DNA of 64,000 nt, from NCBI GenBank assembly GCA_963931105.1, contig OZ007004.1, positions 744,001 through 808,000 on the forward strand, given 5' to 3'. Shown here piece by piece: positions 26,310 to 35,270 of the stretch. Source of the DNA: UMGS1590 sp900552455 (GTDB lineage: Bacteria > Bacillota > Peptococcia > Peptococcales > Peptococcaceae). A program made the position numbers and the translations under genes. Each line of letters starts with the position of its first letter. Position 1 is the stretch's first letter. Below the pieces are notes generated by a model. The model ran no database searches. It saw only the letters and a list, made by a program, of their open reading frames with translations, and was not told the origin of the DNA.

Positions 26310-28384
26310 TCAGTCTTCGAGCATCTGATAAACCGGTGCGCCTTCGCAGTCAGCTGGCATTGGAACGCCGAGCAGTGCTGCGACAGTTGGAGCAACGTCG
26401 ACCTGGCGGACGATGCGCTTCATGTTTTCTACGTGCTTAACACCCTTGCCGCAAGCGACGAAGATTGGCGATACGCTGGTGCCATAGTAGCCACGATAGG
26501 TGGACAGGCCCTGGCCATGTTCGGTGACGAAATATTCACGGTTCATGTAAACGATATCACCGGTGTATGGGCCGTTGAGGCCGATGACTTCTGCATCCTT
26601 GTTATGGAATGCCATAGCGATGATGCGGTTGCCGTCAGCGTCGCGATATCTGTAGAGATCGTCGATGATCTGTTCTTCGAGATCGTACTTATCGGCTGGG
26701 TCAACGATGCCGTATTTGTCGCGGCCCTTGGTGTTGATCCAGATGTAAGAGGTACGAACTGCGAGGGCTTTGGTCTTGGAGAAATCAACTTCAGCGGTGT
26801 CGTTGCCGTTTTCGTCCTTCTTCATGACGGTGTAGCCGAGTTCACGCATAATGCCTGCGCTGACGCCGCCGGCGCTGCCGAGACGTGCTGGTGGCATGGT
26901 GTGGATCTGTTCACCGTGGTCGGAAGTCAGGATGATGGTCCAGCCTTCGTCGAGCAGATGCAGATAGCTGCCGATGTATTCGTCAGCGACTTCGTAGGTC
27001 TTGTCGATCTGCTTCTGATATTCTTCTTCTGGAGCCATGCCTGGTTTCTGCAGCGCGAAGTTCCAGAACTGATGTGCACTGTGGTCGATGAAGTGATGAT
27101 GGCTGAATACGACGTCGAGATCTTTTTCCTTGATCAGATAGTTGATCGCACGAGACTGCCACATAGCGTTGTGTTCCCAGCTTGGAGTCAGGATCTTCTA
27201 TGCGAATTCGAGGGTGGTGCCGCCCATCTGGGTGAATGGTGGTACATAACCGCAGTTTTCGATGACTTCTTTGTAGATGGATTTTGGAGACCAACGATCG
27301 TCGCAGTCAACTTTGAACGCGGTGCTCATCCACATACGAACCTTGCTGCCGTCTGGAGTGATCTCGAGGACCTTGTAAGAGCGGGTAGCCATGGTCTTTT
27401 TGCCGTGGTCGAGGTTTTCATCGAGAACGTCGGTGACCATTTCTTCGCCAACGAGGGTGCAGAGAGGTTCTGCGTCCTTCTTGGAGCGATAAACTTCAAC
27501 GGTGTCATAGATGCCGTCAGCATTTTTCAGGATCAGGCATGGACGACGCATCTGACCACCAGCGGTGTAGGTGATGAATTCACGCGCGCCTTCAGGCAGT
27601 TCTTTCGCCCACTTGGTTGGTTCAGAGATGGTGCTCTTGATCTTGTCGAATGGAACCTTGGCGAGCTGTTCCATAGCAGCGCCGCCCTGTTTGTGGAAGT
27701 CGACGTTTTTGATGCGTTTCATTTTGTAGCGGTTGAGCAGAAGTTCTGCGCGGTTTGCCTTAGCATCGGTCTTGGACGCATCAAATTCTGCATATTTGTC
27801 TTCGTCGCTCTCTTCCTCGAGATCGAGTTCATCGATGACGCAGTCGGTAGCAGCGTCGCCGAGGTTCTTGGAACCGATGTGGTCGATGAATTCGTTTTCG
27901 GTGATCTCGGTGGAAGCTTCGACGTATTTTTCGATGTCGATGTTAGCGATGGAATAGTTTACGGAAGCTGGCTGGGTACCGTCGACAACCATGAGGTTTT
28001 CGCTGTCGCTGCTTGGAGGCCAGAAGCTGCCAGGCCACTGCCAAACGAGGGTCTTCAATCCAGCACGCGCGGTGACGTTCCAGAGCTGTTCAGCCTGGCA
28101 GAGACGGCTGTCGAGGCCGTAGATGATGGTGTCAAGGTTTTCAGGATCCTGGTTCCAGAAGTCGGTGATCCCGTGTACGCCAGGGTTGCAGCCGCAAGCC
28201 AGGGTGGTCCACTGAGCAGGGGTGATGGTTGGCATGGAGCCAAGAAGTTCAAGATTTTCACGAGCAGCGCCGTTTTCTACCATTTTTTCAGATTAGGCAT
28301 TTTACCTGCGTCCATGAGACGTTTCGCAGTGTATGGTTCCATACCGTCGAGGCCGAGAACCATGACTTTTCTTCCAGTAGTCAT
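26310..28384 (-). pseudogene. Decayed alkaline-phosphatase-superfamily hydrolase
   Basis: Paralogue of the hydrolase at 3852, broken twice. From the ATG at 28384 (GGAGGAAA before it) the frame reads MTTGRKVMVLGLDGMEPYTA and continues to NLKK, then hits TAG. A single missing A in the A6 run at 28283-28288 would restore MPNLKKMVENGA. The frame then runs to an in-frame TAG at 27198-27200 (GGTTLEFA-stop-KILTPSWEHN), where the paralogue continues without a stop, and resumes to the end at 26310. Otherwise the protein is well kept: nucleophile region PTITPAQWTTLACG, metal motifs SHHHFIDHSAH and LTSDHG. Recent inactivation, or assembly error, fits better than long decay. Confidence 0.85.
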
Positions 28385-28517
28385 TGAATGTTTCCTCCTT
28401 GATGAAGTGGTTGTTTATCAACTTGTTGGTTACATTTTATCAATTCCATTTATGCGCCGTTGTTGTGAGCGCAACAGATTCTCAAGACAAAGCGCACTTT
28501 TCTTCAATATATTATCC

Positions 28518-29843
28518 TTACACCGGGAACATCAGATTTGCCGGCGGTACGCCGATGGCGGCATAGGCGATCATCACAAGCACCACGCTCATGATACCGA
28601 GATAATACGCCCACTTTGGCGCGTTCCATTCTGTGTTGGCGAAAACCAGCCCGCTGCGAGAGCTGGCGCCGACTGTAGCCAGCGCTGTAGAAAGGATGAC
28701 AATGCCGATGAAGGTGACCGTGATTGGATTTGCACCGACAAGTGTGCCGAACTGCAGCGCAACCGGCGTGAACACAGCGAGCAGCACGACGTTGTGAACA
28801 AACTGGGTAACAAGACCATAGAGCAAAATCAGCACAATGTAGAACATGATTGGAGAGAGCCCCTCCAGCGGCGCAAAGACCACATTGATCCCTTTAATGA
28901 GACCGGTGTCTGCGTTGGAGATTTCTGCGCCGATGACAGCGTTGGATACCATCAGGAAAACGATCTGCCAAGGTACTGCGTTTTGGGCAAGCTTGTCAAC
29001 CTGGCAGAGCTTTTCGCCTTTTTTACGTGCGACGCCGAGGAAGATCAACAGGATCGCCCCAACACCGAGCAGACCCATCTGATCGAGCAACTTTGTCACA
29101 GCCCAATCCTCCGGCAGCAAACTTGGCGCGTAGAGCATTGCAAAATAAGCGATAAAGAAAACCGCACCAATTTTCTGATCGTGCGTCAGCGTAACTTTTT
29201 CATCCGATACCTTGTAATTTTTCAGCGGTGTAAGATCCATGCGCATCAGCATGCCGACGATCAAAAATCCTGCGATCGTTGCCATGGAAACGATGAACAT
29301 ATACGCCGTGTAGAGCGAATAGTTGATCGTGAAGCCTTCACCCATAAATGTGTTGAGCGCGTTCAAACCAACCAGGCTCCATGGTGAGAATGGTTTCGAG
29401 AGCATCCCCAGCCCGCAAATAAAGGTGATCGCAAAGCACATATAGCTCGAAAATTTTCCGCCACGCTCAAAGCCGGCTTCGTCACAGATTTTATAGGTGA
29501 CCGGTCAGAGCAAGAAAATCGTTGGCTAGATGCTGACCATCAGGCCCAATACATAGATAAGGAGCATAAATACCGTAACAAAGAGCCATGGCCGCCCCTG
29601 CATGAAACGAATGCGGAGAAATTTCTGTGCAATATAATTATCAAGACCAACCTTGTTGGCGTAAGCGATAAAAGTCGTCAGTACAATGATAACGACAACA
29701 ATCTCGCTGGAGAACCCTGCATAGAAGAACGTGCTTGCCGGTTCCCCACTGGCGATTGCCACCAGTACCACCGAAAGAAAACTTGGATAGATCAGGTCCA
29801 GACAAATCCAACCAAACATCAACCCCACAAAGATGAAGAGAAT
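28518..29843 (-). pseudogene. Decayed DASS-family transporter, N-terminally truncated
   Basis: Remnant of an ion transporter (ArsB/NhaD/DASS superfamily) of about 440 codons in a single frame. It starts without an initiation codon after a TAG at 29844-29846 (ILFIFVGLMFGWICLDL). It has an in-frame TAG at 29526-29528 and TGA at 29505-29507 (VSI-stop-PTIFLL-stop-PVTYKI, consistent with former Gln and Trp), then stays open to 28518 with recognisable helices (NTFMGEGFTINYSLYTAYMF; LVTQFVHNVVLLAVFTPVAL). It lies upstream of the decayed hydrolase on the same strand, so the whole importer-hydrolase cassette has been lost. Confidence 0.85.
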
Positions 29844-29891
29844 CTACAGTCTGACAGGCCGCGATCTGCGGTCTGTGTTTTTTCGTATATA

Positions 29892-30452
29892 TCACGCCAG
29901 CTTCTCCCATTCCCAACGCATGAGACGGGCGATGTATTCCATTCTTGTCTGGCCGGTGAAGGTCCAGCCATCGGCGTCTTGGGTGAAAGCGGGGCGTTCT
30001 TCTGTGCGGATGTGGGTGAAGTGGCATTTTTCCATGACGCGCTTGGACTGGGCGTTGATATCGTTGCAGCAGCACCAAAGAGCGTCATAATTGAGCTCGG
30101 TAAAAGCGTGGGCGATGAGCGCCTGACAAGCTTCGGGAATGTAGCCTTTTCCCCAATGCGGCACGCCGAGCCAATAGCCGAGCTCTGCCTCGCGAAAGGC
30201 GAGCGGCAGATTGGCGGCATCTCCGGTTTGCAGGCCGACGCAGCCGATGGGTTCTCCGCTTTCGCGCAGGCAGACGGCGTAGGTTTCCGGCGCGGCGAAA
30301 ACGGTGCGGATGATCTCGCGGCTTTCTTTGACGCTCTGATGCGGATTCCAACCGGCGATGGGGCCGACGGCGGGATCCTTGGCGTAACGATAAAGCGCGT
30401 CGGCATCAGATTCCTGCCAGGTGCGCAAGATCAAACGATCGGTGATGATCAT
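29892..30452 (-). CDS. GNAT-family N-acetyltransferase (RimJ/RimL type)
   Basis: Acetyl-CoA-dependent acetyltransferase, 186 residues. The N-terminus MIITDRLILRTWQESDADAL is the classic RimJ/RimL start. ELGYWLGVPHWGKGYIPEAC is the acetyl-CoA-binding segment, and NINAQSKRVMEK-like residues follow. The substrate (ribosomal protein, small amine or antibiotic) cannot be told. Its ATG overlaps the stop of the DUF4405 gene at 30449 by 4 bases, so the two are translated together. The hairpin after it (29852-29875) has lost its minus-strand T tract where the truncated transporter now begins. Confidence 0.9.
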   Translation of the reverse strand: MIITDRLILRTWQESDADALYRYAKDPAVGPIAGWNPHQSVKESREIIRTVFAAPETYAVCLRESGEPIGCVGLQTGDAANLPLAFREAELGYWLGVPHWGKGYIPEACQALIAHAFTELNYDALWCCCNDINAQSKRVMEKCHFTHIRTEERPAFTQDADGWTFTGQTRMEYIARLMRWEWEKLA

Positions 30453-31102
30453 GAGCAGCTCCTTTCTCTGTCAAGCAGGCGTTTCAATCCATATCCGAGA
30501 ACGGCGGCGAGGATGAAAATCGCAAAATACGCGGCGAGATACGCGCCCAATCCACACGCTGGCGCAAATTCACCTGCGCTGAGTGTCAGATGCGCGGGCA
30601 GATTCTGCCAGAAAAACGCAGCGGCGCCGCCTGCGCAGATGAGTGCGAGAAACGCTCGCCAAAAACGCGCTGGCAGGTGAAAACGCTGCGCAAGCATGGT
30701 CTGTGCAGACCGTCCGTGTTGTCCAAGATGCAGCGCGATGAAGAAAAATCCCCAGTAAGCGCAGACCTGGTGCGGTGTCTGACCAACGCCTTCCGGCAGC
30801 CCCAGCGGCAGAAAGGCGAACACATACTCCGAAAGCATCAGGCTTGAAACGATGAGCCCAAGTGTCACGAAGCAGACGAGCCCGCAGAGCACGCTGCCAA
30901 GAACGCGCGCCCCATTCCAACGACCGCGACGAAGGCTTGTAGACCAGCGACGATTGCGCACGAGATGCAATACAAAAAGCGCCAGCACTGCTGTGCCGAT
31001 CCACTCATGAAACGCCTTGCCAATGAGGGAATAGCTCATGCAGCAGATGAGCCCAATTGTCATAATAATATCCAAACGCCAACGCTGAGCGATTGTGACC
31101 AT
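30449..31102 (-). CDS. DUF4405-like membrane protein (cytochrome b-type fold)
   Basis: Integral membrane protein, 217 residues, with about six hydrophobic helices: helix 1 at 8-28, then HEWIGTAVLALFVLHLVRNR, the 60-90 region, and TPHQVCAYWGFFFIALHLGQ. The spaced histidines (FHEWIG, LHLV, TPHQ, ALHLGQHG) resemble the haem-ligand pattern of DUF4405/cytochrome-b-like proteins, so haem binding is possible. First gene of a two-gene unit with the acetyltransferase. A redox role is an inference only. Confidence 0.75.
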   Translation of the reverse strand: MVTIAQRWRLDIIMTIGLICCMSYSLIGKAFHEWIGTAVLALFVLHLVRNRRWSTSLRRGRWNGARVLGSVLCGLVCFVTLGLIVSSLMLSEYVFAFLPLGLPEGVGQTPHQVCAYWGFFFIALHLGQHGRSAQTMLAQRFHLPARFWRAFLALICAGGAAAFFWQNLPAHLTLSAGEFAPACGLGAYLAAYFAIFILAAVLGYGLKRLLDRERSCS

Positions 31103-31165
31103 AGCGCTCTCCCCTTCCGTAAAAATCTCTTTTCATCATACCACAGGCACTGCGCAAGCGCAAAC

Positions 31166-31197
31166 AGAGACGCCGCCCAACTTTTGGGCGGCGTCTC
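31166..31197. terminator. GC-rich hairpin
   Basis: AGAGACGCCGCCCA pairs with TGGGCGGCGTCTCT around a short ACTTT loop. It lies after the lipoprotein gene (31221, minus). The T tract is short (TGTTTG), so termination is likely but not certain. Confidence 0.7.
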
Positions 31198-31220
31198 TGC
31201 AGCATAATGGAGGATGATCG

Positions 31221-31820
31221 TTATTTGATCGTGACAGTATCAATAGGATTGGAAGCTGGCGCTGTTTTGGCAGCAGTTGGCACTGTGCTGCTCTTCTCAG
31301 CTTTGCTCGTATTTTCATCTGCGTCTGTCGATTCTGAAGGGCTTGCTTCGCTCGCAGATGCGCTGTCATCGGCTTCAAGGATCGTGATGCGCTGGCCACC
31401 ATCATTGCTGATCGCAACCATATCCCCAACAGCAAGGTTGTCTGCAGCTGCCGTCTGGGTCACACCATTGGACTGACTTTCGACAACAACATCGTCCTGG
31501 AGAGCAACCGTTTCGCCTTCGCCAGTGTCCGTGAGCGCTGCAGCATCAATGTCCTTCACCTCGGTGACATCCTTGTCGGATTTGTAGAGATCCAGCGTCA
31601 GTTCCTTGCCGTTGATGTTCGTGATCTTGCCGATCATCAGCGCGCTGGCTGTTTCCTTGGACGAAGTGCTTTTCTCACTTTTGCTTTCCGACTTTGTTTC
31701 CTGCTTTGCGCTGGACGCCGTGTTTTGGGCCTTGCCGCTCGAGCTGCTGCAGCCTGCAAAGGCAAAAACCGCAACAAGCGCGATCATGAGCATTGCCACT
31801 ATTTTTCTGGATGTTTTCAT
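31221..31820 (-). CDS. Uncharacterised secreted lipoprotein
   Basis: 199 residues. The signal peptide MKTSRKIVAMLMIALVAVFA ends in the lipobox AFAGC (Cys about 24). A Ser/Lys/Glu-rich low-complexity linker (about 25-60) leads into a small beta domain (IGKITNINGKELTLDLYKSD; NLAVGDMVAISNDGGQRITI) that looks like an OB or SH3-like fold. The tail is again low complexity. Anchored on the outer face of the membrane. No family recognised; similar proteins are common in Clostridia. Isolated gene. Confidence 0.8.
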   Translation of the reverse strand: MKTSRKIVAMLMIALVAVFAFAGCSSSSGKAQNTASSAKQETKSESKSEKSTSSKETASALMIGKITNINGKELTLDLYKSDKDVTEVKDIDAAALTDTGEGETVALQDDVVVESQSNGVTQTAAADNLAVGDMVAISNDGGQRITILEADDSASASEASPSESTDADENTSKAEKSSTVPTAAKTAPASNPIDTVTIK

Positions 31821-32430
31821 TTGTAAATACCTTCTTTCATAATCTCACATAAGATCGTCGGCCGGTTTCCCGATCAACGCGTGTAGTATAGTCCCGCGCC
31901 CTAAAGATCGCCTTAAGAAAACGCCCTTTTACCGCATCACCACAGATTCTCCATGATCTTCACAAAATATATCCGTAAAATGGGCTCGGGCGCAGTCCGC
32001 CATTTTGGACTGCGCCCGAGTGGGTTTTATATATGGATGCTGGAGGGTCATTGTCGCCGCGACTCCTGCAGGCTCATCCGCAGCATTCGCCGCAGCGTCA
32101 GGAGTGCACGATGACCGAAATATCAACAGCAACTTGGCAAAGGAAACGGGGCAATGGCCTCGTTTGTATATAAACGCCCGCAGGCGGAGATTTTAGACTG
32201 TCACTTCGACACATCTCAGGGAGGACAGCATCCCTTCGTAAGGCGACAACTTACTGTCTTTATTATAGCAAATGCCCTTTAACAAGTACTGACGATCCTG
32301 TCCAGATCCTCTCGGGAAAATGTCAGGACCGCCACCACCCAGTCTTCACACTTTCTTAAGCCACAATTCAGCGCTTCTCCACAACAACCATCTATAATGA
32401 GAGACATTCTATAAAAGGAGATTTTTTCTC
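31821..32430. other. 600-base gap with a long hairpin, no supported gene
   Basis: No frame here has both a ribosome site and protein-like content. It contains a perfect 14-bp stem, CTCGGGCGCAGTCC (31985-31998) with GGACTGCGCCCGAG (32007-32020), with T-rich tails on both strands. A further GC-rich stretch to 32200 holds ACTCCTG/CAGGAGT dyads. It does not match tmRNA, SRP RNA or RNase P RNA signatures. The right end has the promoter and AAAGGAG site of the regulator at 32431. Confidence 0.5.
31985..32020. terminator. Perfect 14-bp hairpin
   Basis: CTCGGGCGCAGTCC and GGACTGCGCCCGAG around GCCATTTT, followed on the plus strand by TGGGTTTT and on the minus strand by CCCATTTT. It is a terminator-like structure with no clear gene ending at it on either strand. 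Confidence 0.6.
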
Positions 32431-33102
32431 ATGCGTCTCTTACTCGCCACCAGCGACCACCAGCTGCACACCACACTCGCCCATCTGCTTCATCGAGCCA
32501 ATTATCTTTTCGACAGCGTCACCACTGCTGCCGACACCCTCGCCTACGCCGAAACCGGCGAATACGACGGACTCCTCCTCGACAACACCCTGGCAGAGGA
32601 CGGCAGCCTCGCCATCATCGCGCAGCTGCGCCAGGAACACATCGCCACCCCCGCGCTGCTGTTCGCCGAAAGCAGCCGCCCAGCCATCATCACAGCTCTG
32701 GACGCCGGAGCCGACGACTGTCTCACAAAACCTTTCACAAACGCCGAACTTCTCGCCCATCTGCGCGCCATTTTGCGCCGCCGCCCCACCTACACCCCCG
32801 ACCTCCTATCCGCTTACGGACTGACCCTCGACCGCGCCGCCTGCACCTTGCACCACGCCGATCGCTCCTGCCGACTCAGCGGAAAAGAATACCAGATCCT
32901 CGAAATGCTCCTCACCACCCCCGGCGTCATCCTGCCCACAAATAAACTCATCGCCCACATCTGGGGCTGGGACAGCAACATCAGCATGAACACCCTCTGG
33001 GTCCACATCTCCAACCTCCGCAAAAAGCTCTCCCAACTCCAAGCCCCAGCCACCATCCGCTTCATCCACAGCGCCGGCTATGTGTTGCAGGGGAAATTAT
33101 AA
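32431..33102 (+). CDS. Orphan OmpR-family response regulator
   Basis: 223 residues. The receiver domain (1-115) has phosphoacceptor Asp51 (GLLLDNTLAEDG) and the conserved Lys in LTKPF. However, the acidic pocket is reduced (TSDH, one Asp instead of two) and the switch Thr/Ser segment reads LFAESSRP. The C-terminal domain is a normal OmpR/PhoB winged helix ending HSAGYVLQGKL. AAAGGAG precedes the ATG. No kinase gene is adjacent and a terminator follows at once. It may be phosphorylated by a distant kinase or act atypically. Confidence 0.9.
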   Translation: MRLLLATSDHQLHTTLAHLLHRANYLFDSVTTAADTLAYAETGEYDGLLLDNTLAEDGSLAIIAQLRQEHIATPALLFAESSRPAIITALDAGADDCLTKPFTNAELLAHLRAILRRRPTYTPDLLSAYGLTLDRAACTLHHADRSCRLSGKEYQILEMLLTTPGVILPTNKLIAHIWGWDSNISMNTLWVHISNLRKKLSQLQAPATIRFIHSAGYVLQGKL

Positions 33103-33112
33103 CCAAATGGAA

Positions 33113-33154
33113 AACCTCTGCACAACGGGATCGCACTTCCCGAATGCAGAGGTT
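33113..33154 (+). terminator. Terminator after orphan regulator
   Basis: AACCTCTGCA pairs with TGCAGAGGTT, with an inner CGGGA/TCCCG stem, followed by CTTTCAGTTATATT. Confidence 0.8.
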
Positions 33155-33209
33155 CTTTCAGTTATATTAAGGATGAGGAGTGTATGTCAGCGTCCCCCTG
33201 TAAAAACGA

Positions 33210-35210
33210 TTAGAGGGTCCAGCCTGCATCGAAGCCAGTGTGAACAGCATGTACAATGCTAGAAGCCTTGACGCAGTCACCAACGTTAATGACATCGAAA
33301 GCAGTATCAATAAATTTGTCACGCTCTTCAGCAAGAGATTTGGTGCCAACAGCAATAATGACGGTGTCTGCTTCAAGCAACTTCTGATTGCCATCAGCAT
33401 CTTCAATAACAGCGCCCTTGTCGGTGATTTCAACACACTTAGTGTCAACCATGGTCTGAACCTTCTCCTGTTCAAGCCATTCAAGATAGGAAATTCTTTC
33501 GGTGAGCTGTGCTTTTGGAGCAATATAGTGGCCCATCTCAACGATGGTGCATTCATGACCAAGTTCGTTAAGGTAGATGCCAAGTTCTACGCCGATATCC
33601 CCGCCGCCAATGATAGCAACTTTTTTACCTTTGACGTTTTCTTCTTCATGACCAAATACATCAAAACTCATGACAGCTTTTTCAACGCCAGGAATATTTG
33701 GCACAATCTGTTCTGCGCCGACCGCTACAATGACAGCATCTGGATCGAGATCGTCAATAATTTCCGGAGTGCATTCAGTATTGAGGTTTACAATAATGTT
33801 TTGACGTTTACGCACCTGACGTTCGAGATATTCGTGGAACAGCTTCATTTCTTTCTTAAACCACATAACGTCAGAAAGCAGTGCCTGACCGCCAAGCTTG
33901 TCGGTCTTTTCGTAGATAATAACCTCGTGACCGCGTTCCGCAGCAGCGAGTGCTGCTTCCATGCCAGCAACACCACCACCAACAACAGCAATACGTTTTA
34001 CGCGCTCAGCTGGTGGGAAATCGCGCTTGGACAAGCTCTGGAACGCAAGCGGATTGGTAGCGCAATGACGGTCATAGCTTGGATGACTGAGCAGATGCAG
34101 CTCGGTAGTCAGCGCTTCGCGACGACCATGGTCCATGCAATAGTTGCAACGCAGACATGGACGAATATCGTCTTCGCGACCTTCCTTGGCCTTCTTGATG
34201 ATTTCAGGATCAGCCATAGCAGAACGTGCCATGAGTACATAGTCAGCCTGGCCCTTTGCCAGTACTTCTTCAGCAACTTCTGGCGTATAGATAGCGCCAA
34301 CAACACCAATTGGAATATGAACACCAGGAGTGTTCTTGACGATTTCAGACGCATAAGCATTGTGTGCCATTGGGAAGAAGTTGCTTGGATGCTGTTTTGG
34401 ACGGCTCAGCGCGTCGACACGGTGACCGCAGGTAATATGAATCATATCAGCATATTCCTGCAGAATCAGAACCTGCTGTGCAGCGTCTTCCGGCAGAATA
34501 CCGCCTTCAACTTCGTCATTACCATTAAGACGGAGCTCGATAAGCAGATCGTCGCCAACTGCATCGCGAATAGCCTTCAGAACCATCATTGGGAAGCGGC
34601 AGCGATTTTCGACGGAACCGCCAAATTCATCTGTACGATGGTTGGTGAGCGGAGAAAGGAATTGGTTGAAAAGCCAGCCGTGTGCCATGTGGATCATAAG
34701 TCCGTCGAAGCGGGCGATCTTTGCCCAAAGTGCATACTGTGCGAAAAGATCGCAGATGCCTTTCATATCTTCGAGAGTAGCTGCCTTAACAGGATAACCG
34801 TTGGTCACATAAGTATCCGCGCCAAGGCGTGGGTAATCCGGCAGGTTAACAAATGGACCGCAGTGCAGCAATTCTGCAAAAGTCAGTCCGCGATAAGCAT
34901 GTACGGAACGCTGCAAAAGATGGAACTGCATCTGGTTGCAGGTTTTAGGATTGAGATTGAACATGTGCTCATGCCCGCCATCAATAGGCACTTCCATTGG
35001 CAGAGCAACAGTGGAAAAACCGCCACGGATATAGTTCATGCACTGATCAATACCGTTCTGAGAAATGCGCCCTTCGCTCATCTCGCCGCCACCAGTGGCA
35101 ATGGACCCAATAGGCGCCATGCAAGCACGGTTGTTGAAGCGGACCTTATTCTTGCCAACATACATTGGCTCAAAAAGGTGTGGGTATTTTTCTTTATAGG
35201 TTGGTTTCAT
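33210..35210 (-). CDS. 2-Enoate reductase/2,4-dienoyl-CoA reductase-like flavoenzyme A
   Basis: Three-cofactor oxidoreductase of the old-yellow-enzyme family, 666 residues, the length of clostridial 2-enoate reductase. An N-terminal FMN TIM barrel (1-360) holds HMAHGWLFNQFLSPLTNHRT and FGGSVENRCRF. A 4Fe-4S site follows (CLRCNYC plus a later HCATNP Cys). Then come FAD and NAD(P) Rossmann folds (IAVVGGGVAGMEAALAAAERG; KVAIIGGGDIGVELGIYL). It should reduce an activated C=C bond in the cytoplasm with NAD(P)H. The usual proton-donor Tyr in HGYL is Trp here. AAAAGGAG precedes the ATG at 35210. Paralogue of the gene at 36306. Confidence 0.88.
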   Translation of the reverse strand: MKPTYKEKYPHLFEPMYVGKNKVRFNNRACMAPIGSIATGGGEMSEGRISQNGIDQCMNYIRGGFSTVALPMEVPIDGGHEHMFNLNPKTCNQMQFHLLQRSVHAYRGLTFAELLHCGPFVNLPDYPRLGADTYVTNGYPVKAATLEDMKGICDLFAQYALWAKIARFDGLMIHMAHGWLFNQFLSPLTNHRTDEFGGSVENRCRFPMMVLKAIRDAVGDDLLIELRLNGNDEVEGGILPEDAAQQVLILQEYADMIHITCGHRVDALSRPKQHPSNFFPMAHNAYASEIVKNTPGVHIPIGVVGAIYTPEVAEEVLAKGQADYVLMARSAMADPEIIKKAKEGREDDIRPCLRCNYCMDHGRREALTTELHLLSHPSYDRHCATNPLAFQSLSKRDFPPAERVKRIAVVGGGVAGMEAALAAAERGHEVIIYEKTDKLGGQALLSDVMWFKKEMKLFHEYLERQVRKRQNIIVNLNTECTPEIIDDLDPDAVIVAVGAEQIVPNIPGVEKAVMSFDVFGHEEENVKGKKVAIIGGGDIGVELGIYLNELGHECTIVEMGHYIAPKAQLTERISYLEWLEQEKVQTMVDTKCVEITDKGAVIEDADGNQKLLEADTVIIAVGTKSLAEERDKFIDTAFDVINVGDCVKASSIVHAVHTGFDAGWTL

Positions 35211-35270
35211 GGTTCTACTCCTTTTCGTAAAACATAGTGGGACAGGAGATAACATTGAAGCGCAAAAGCG

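Noticed and set aside
27198..27200. TAG read as a sense codon (pyrrolysine or suppressor)
   Set aside because: TAG ends apparently normal genes at 7138 and 35271, the neighbouring gene also has a TGA, and this gene has a frameshift. Decay or error explains all of them.
25404..29387. A 1327-codon open frame on the plus strand
   Set aside because: It lies antisense to the amidohydrolase, the unknown gene and both decayed genes, has no ribosome site, and its product is unlike any protein. It is a shadow of biased codon use.
31821..32430. tmRNA, SRP RNA or RNase P RNA in the long gap
   Set aside because: None of the diagnostic ends or conserved loops of these RNAs could be found on either strand.
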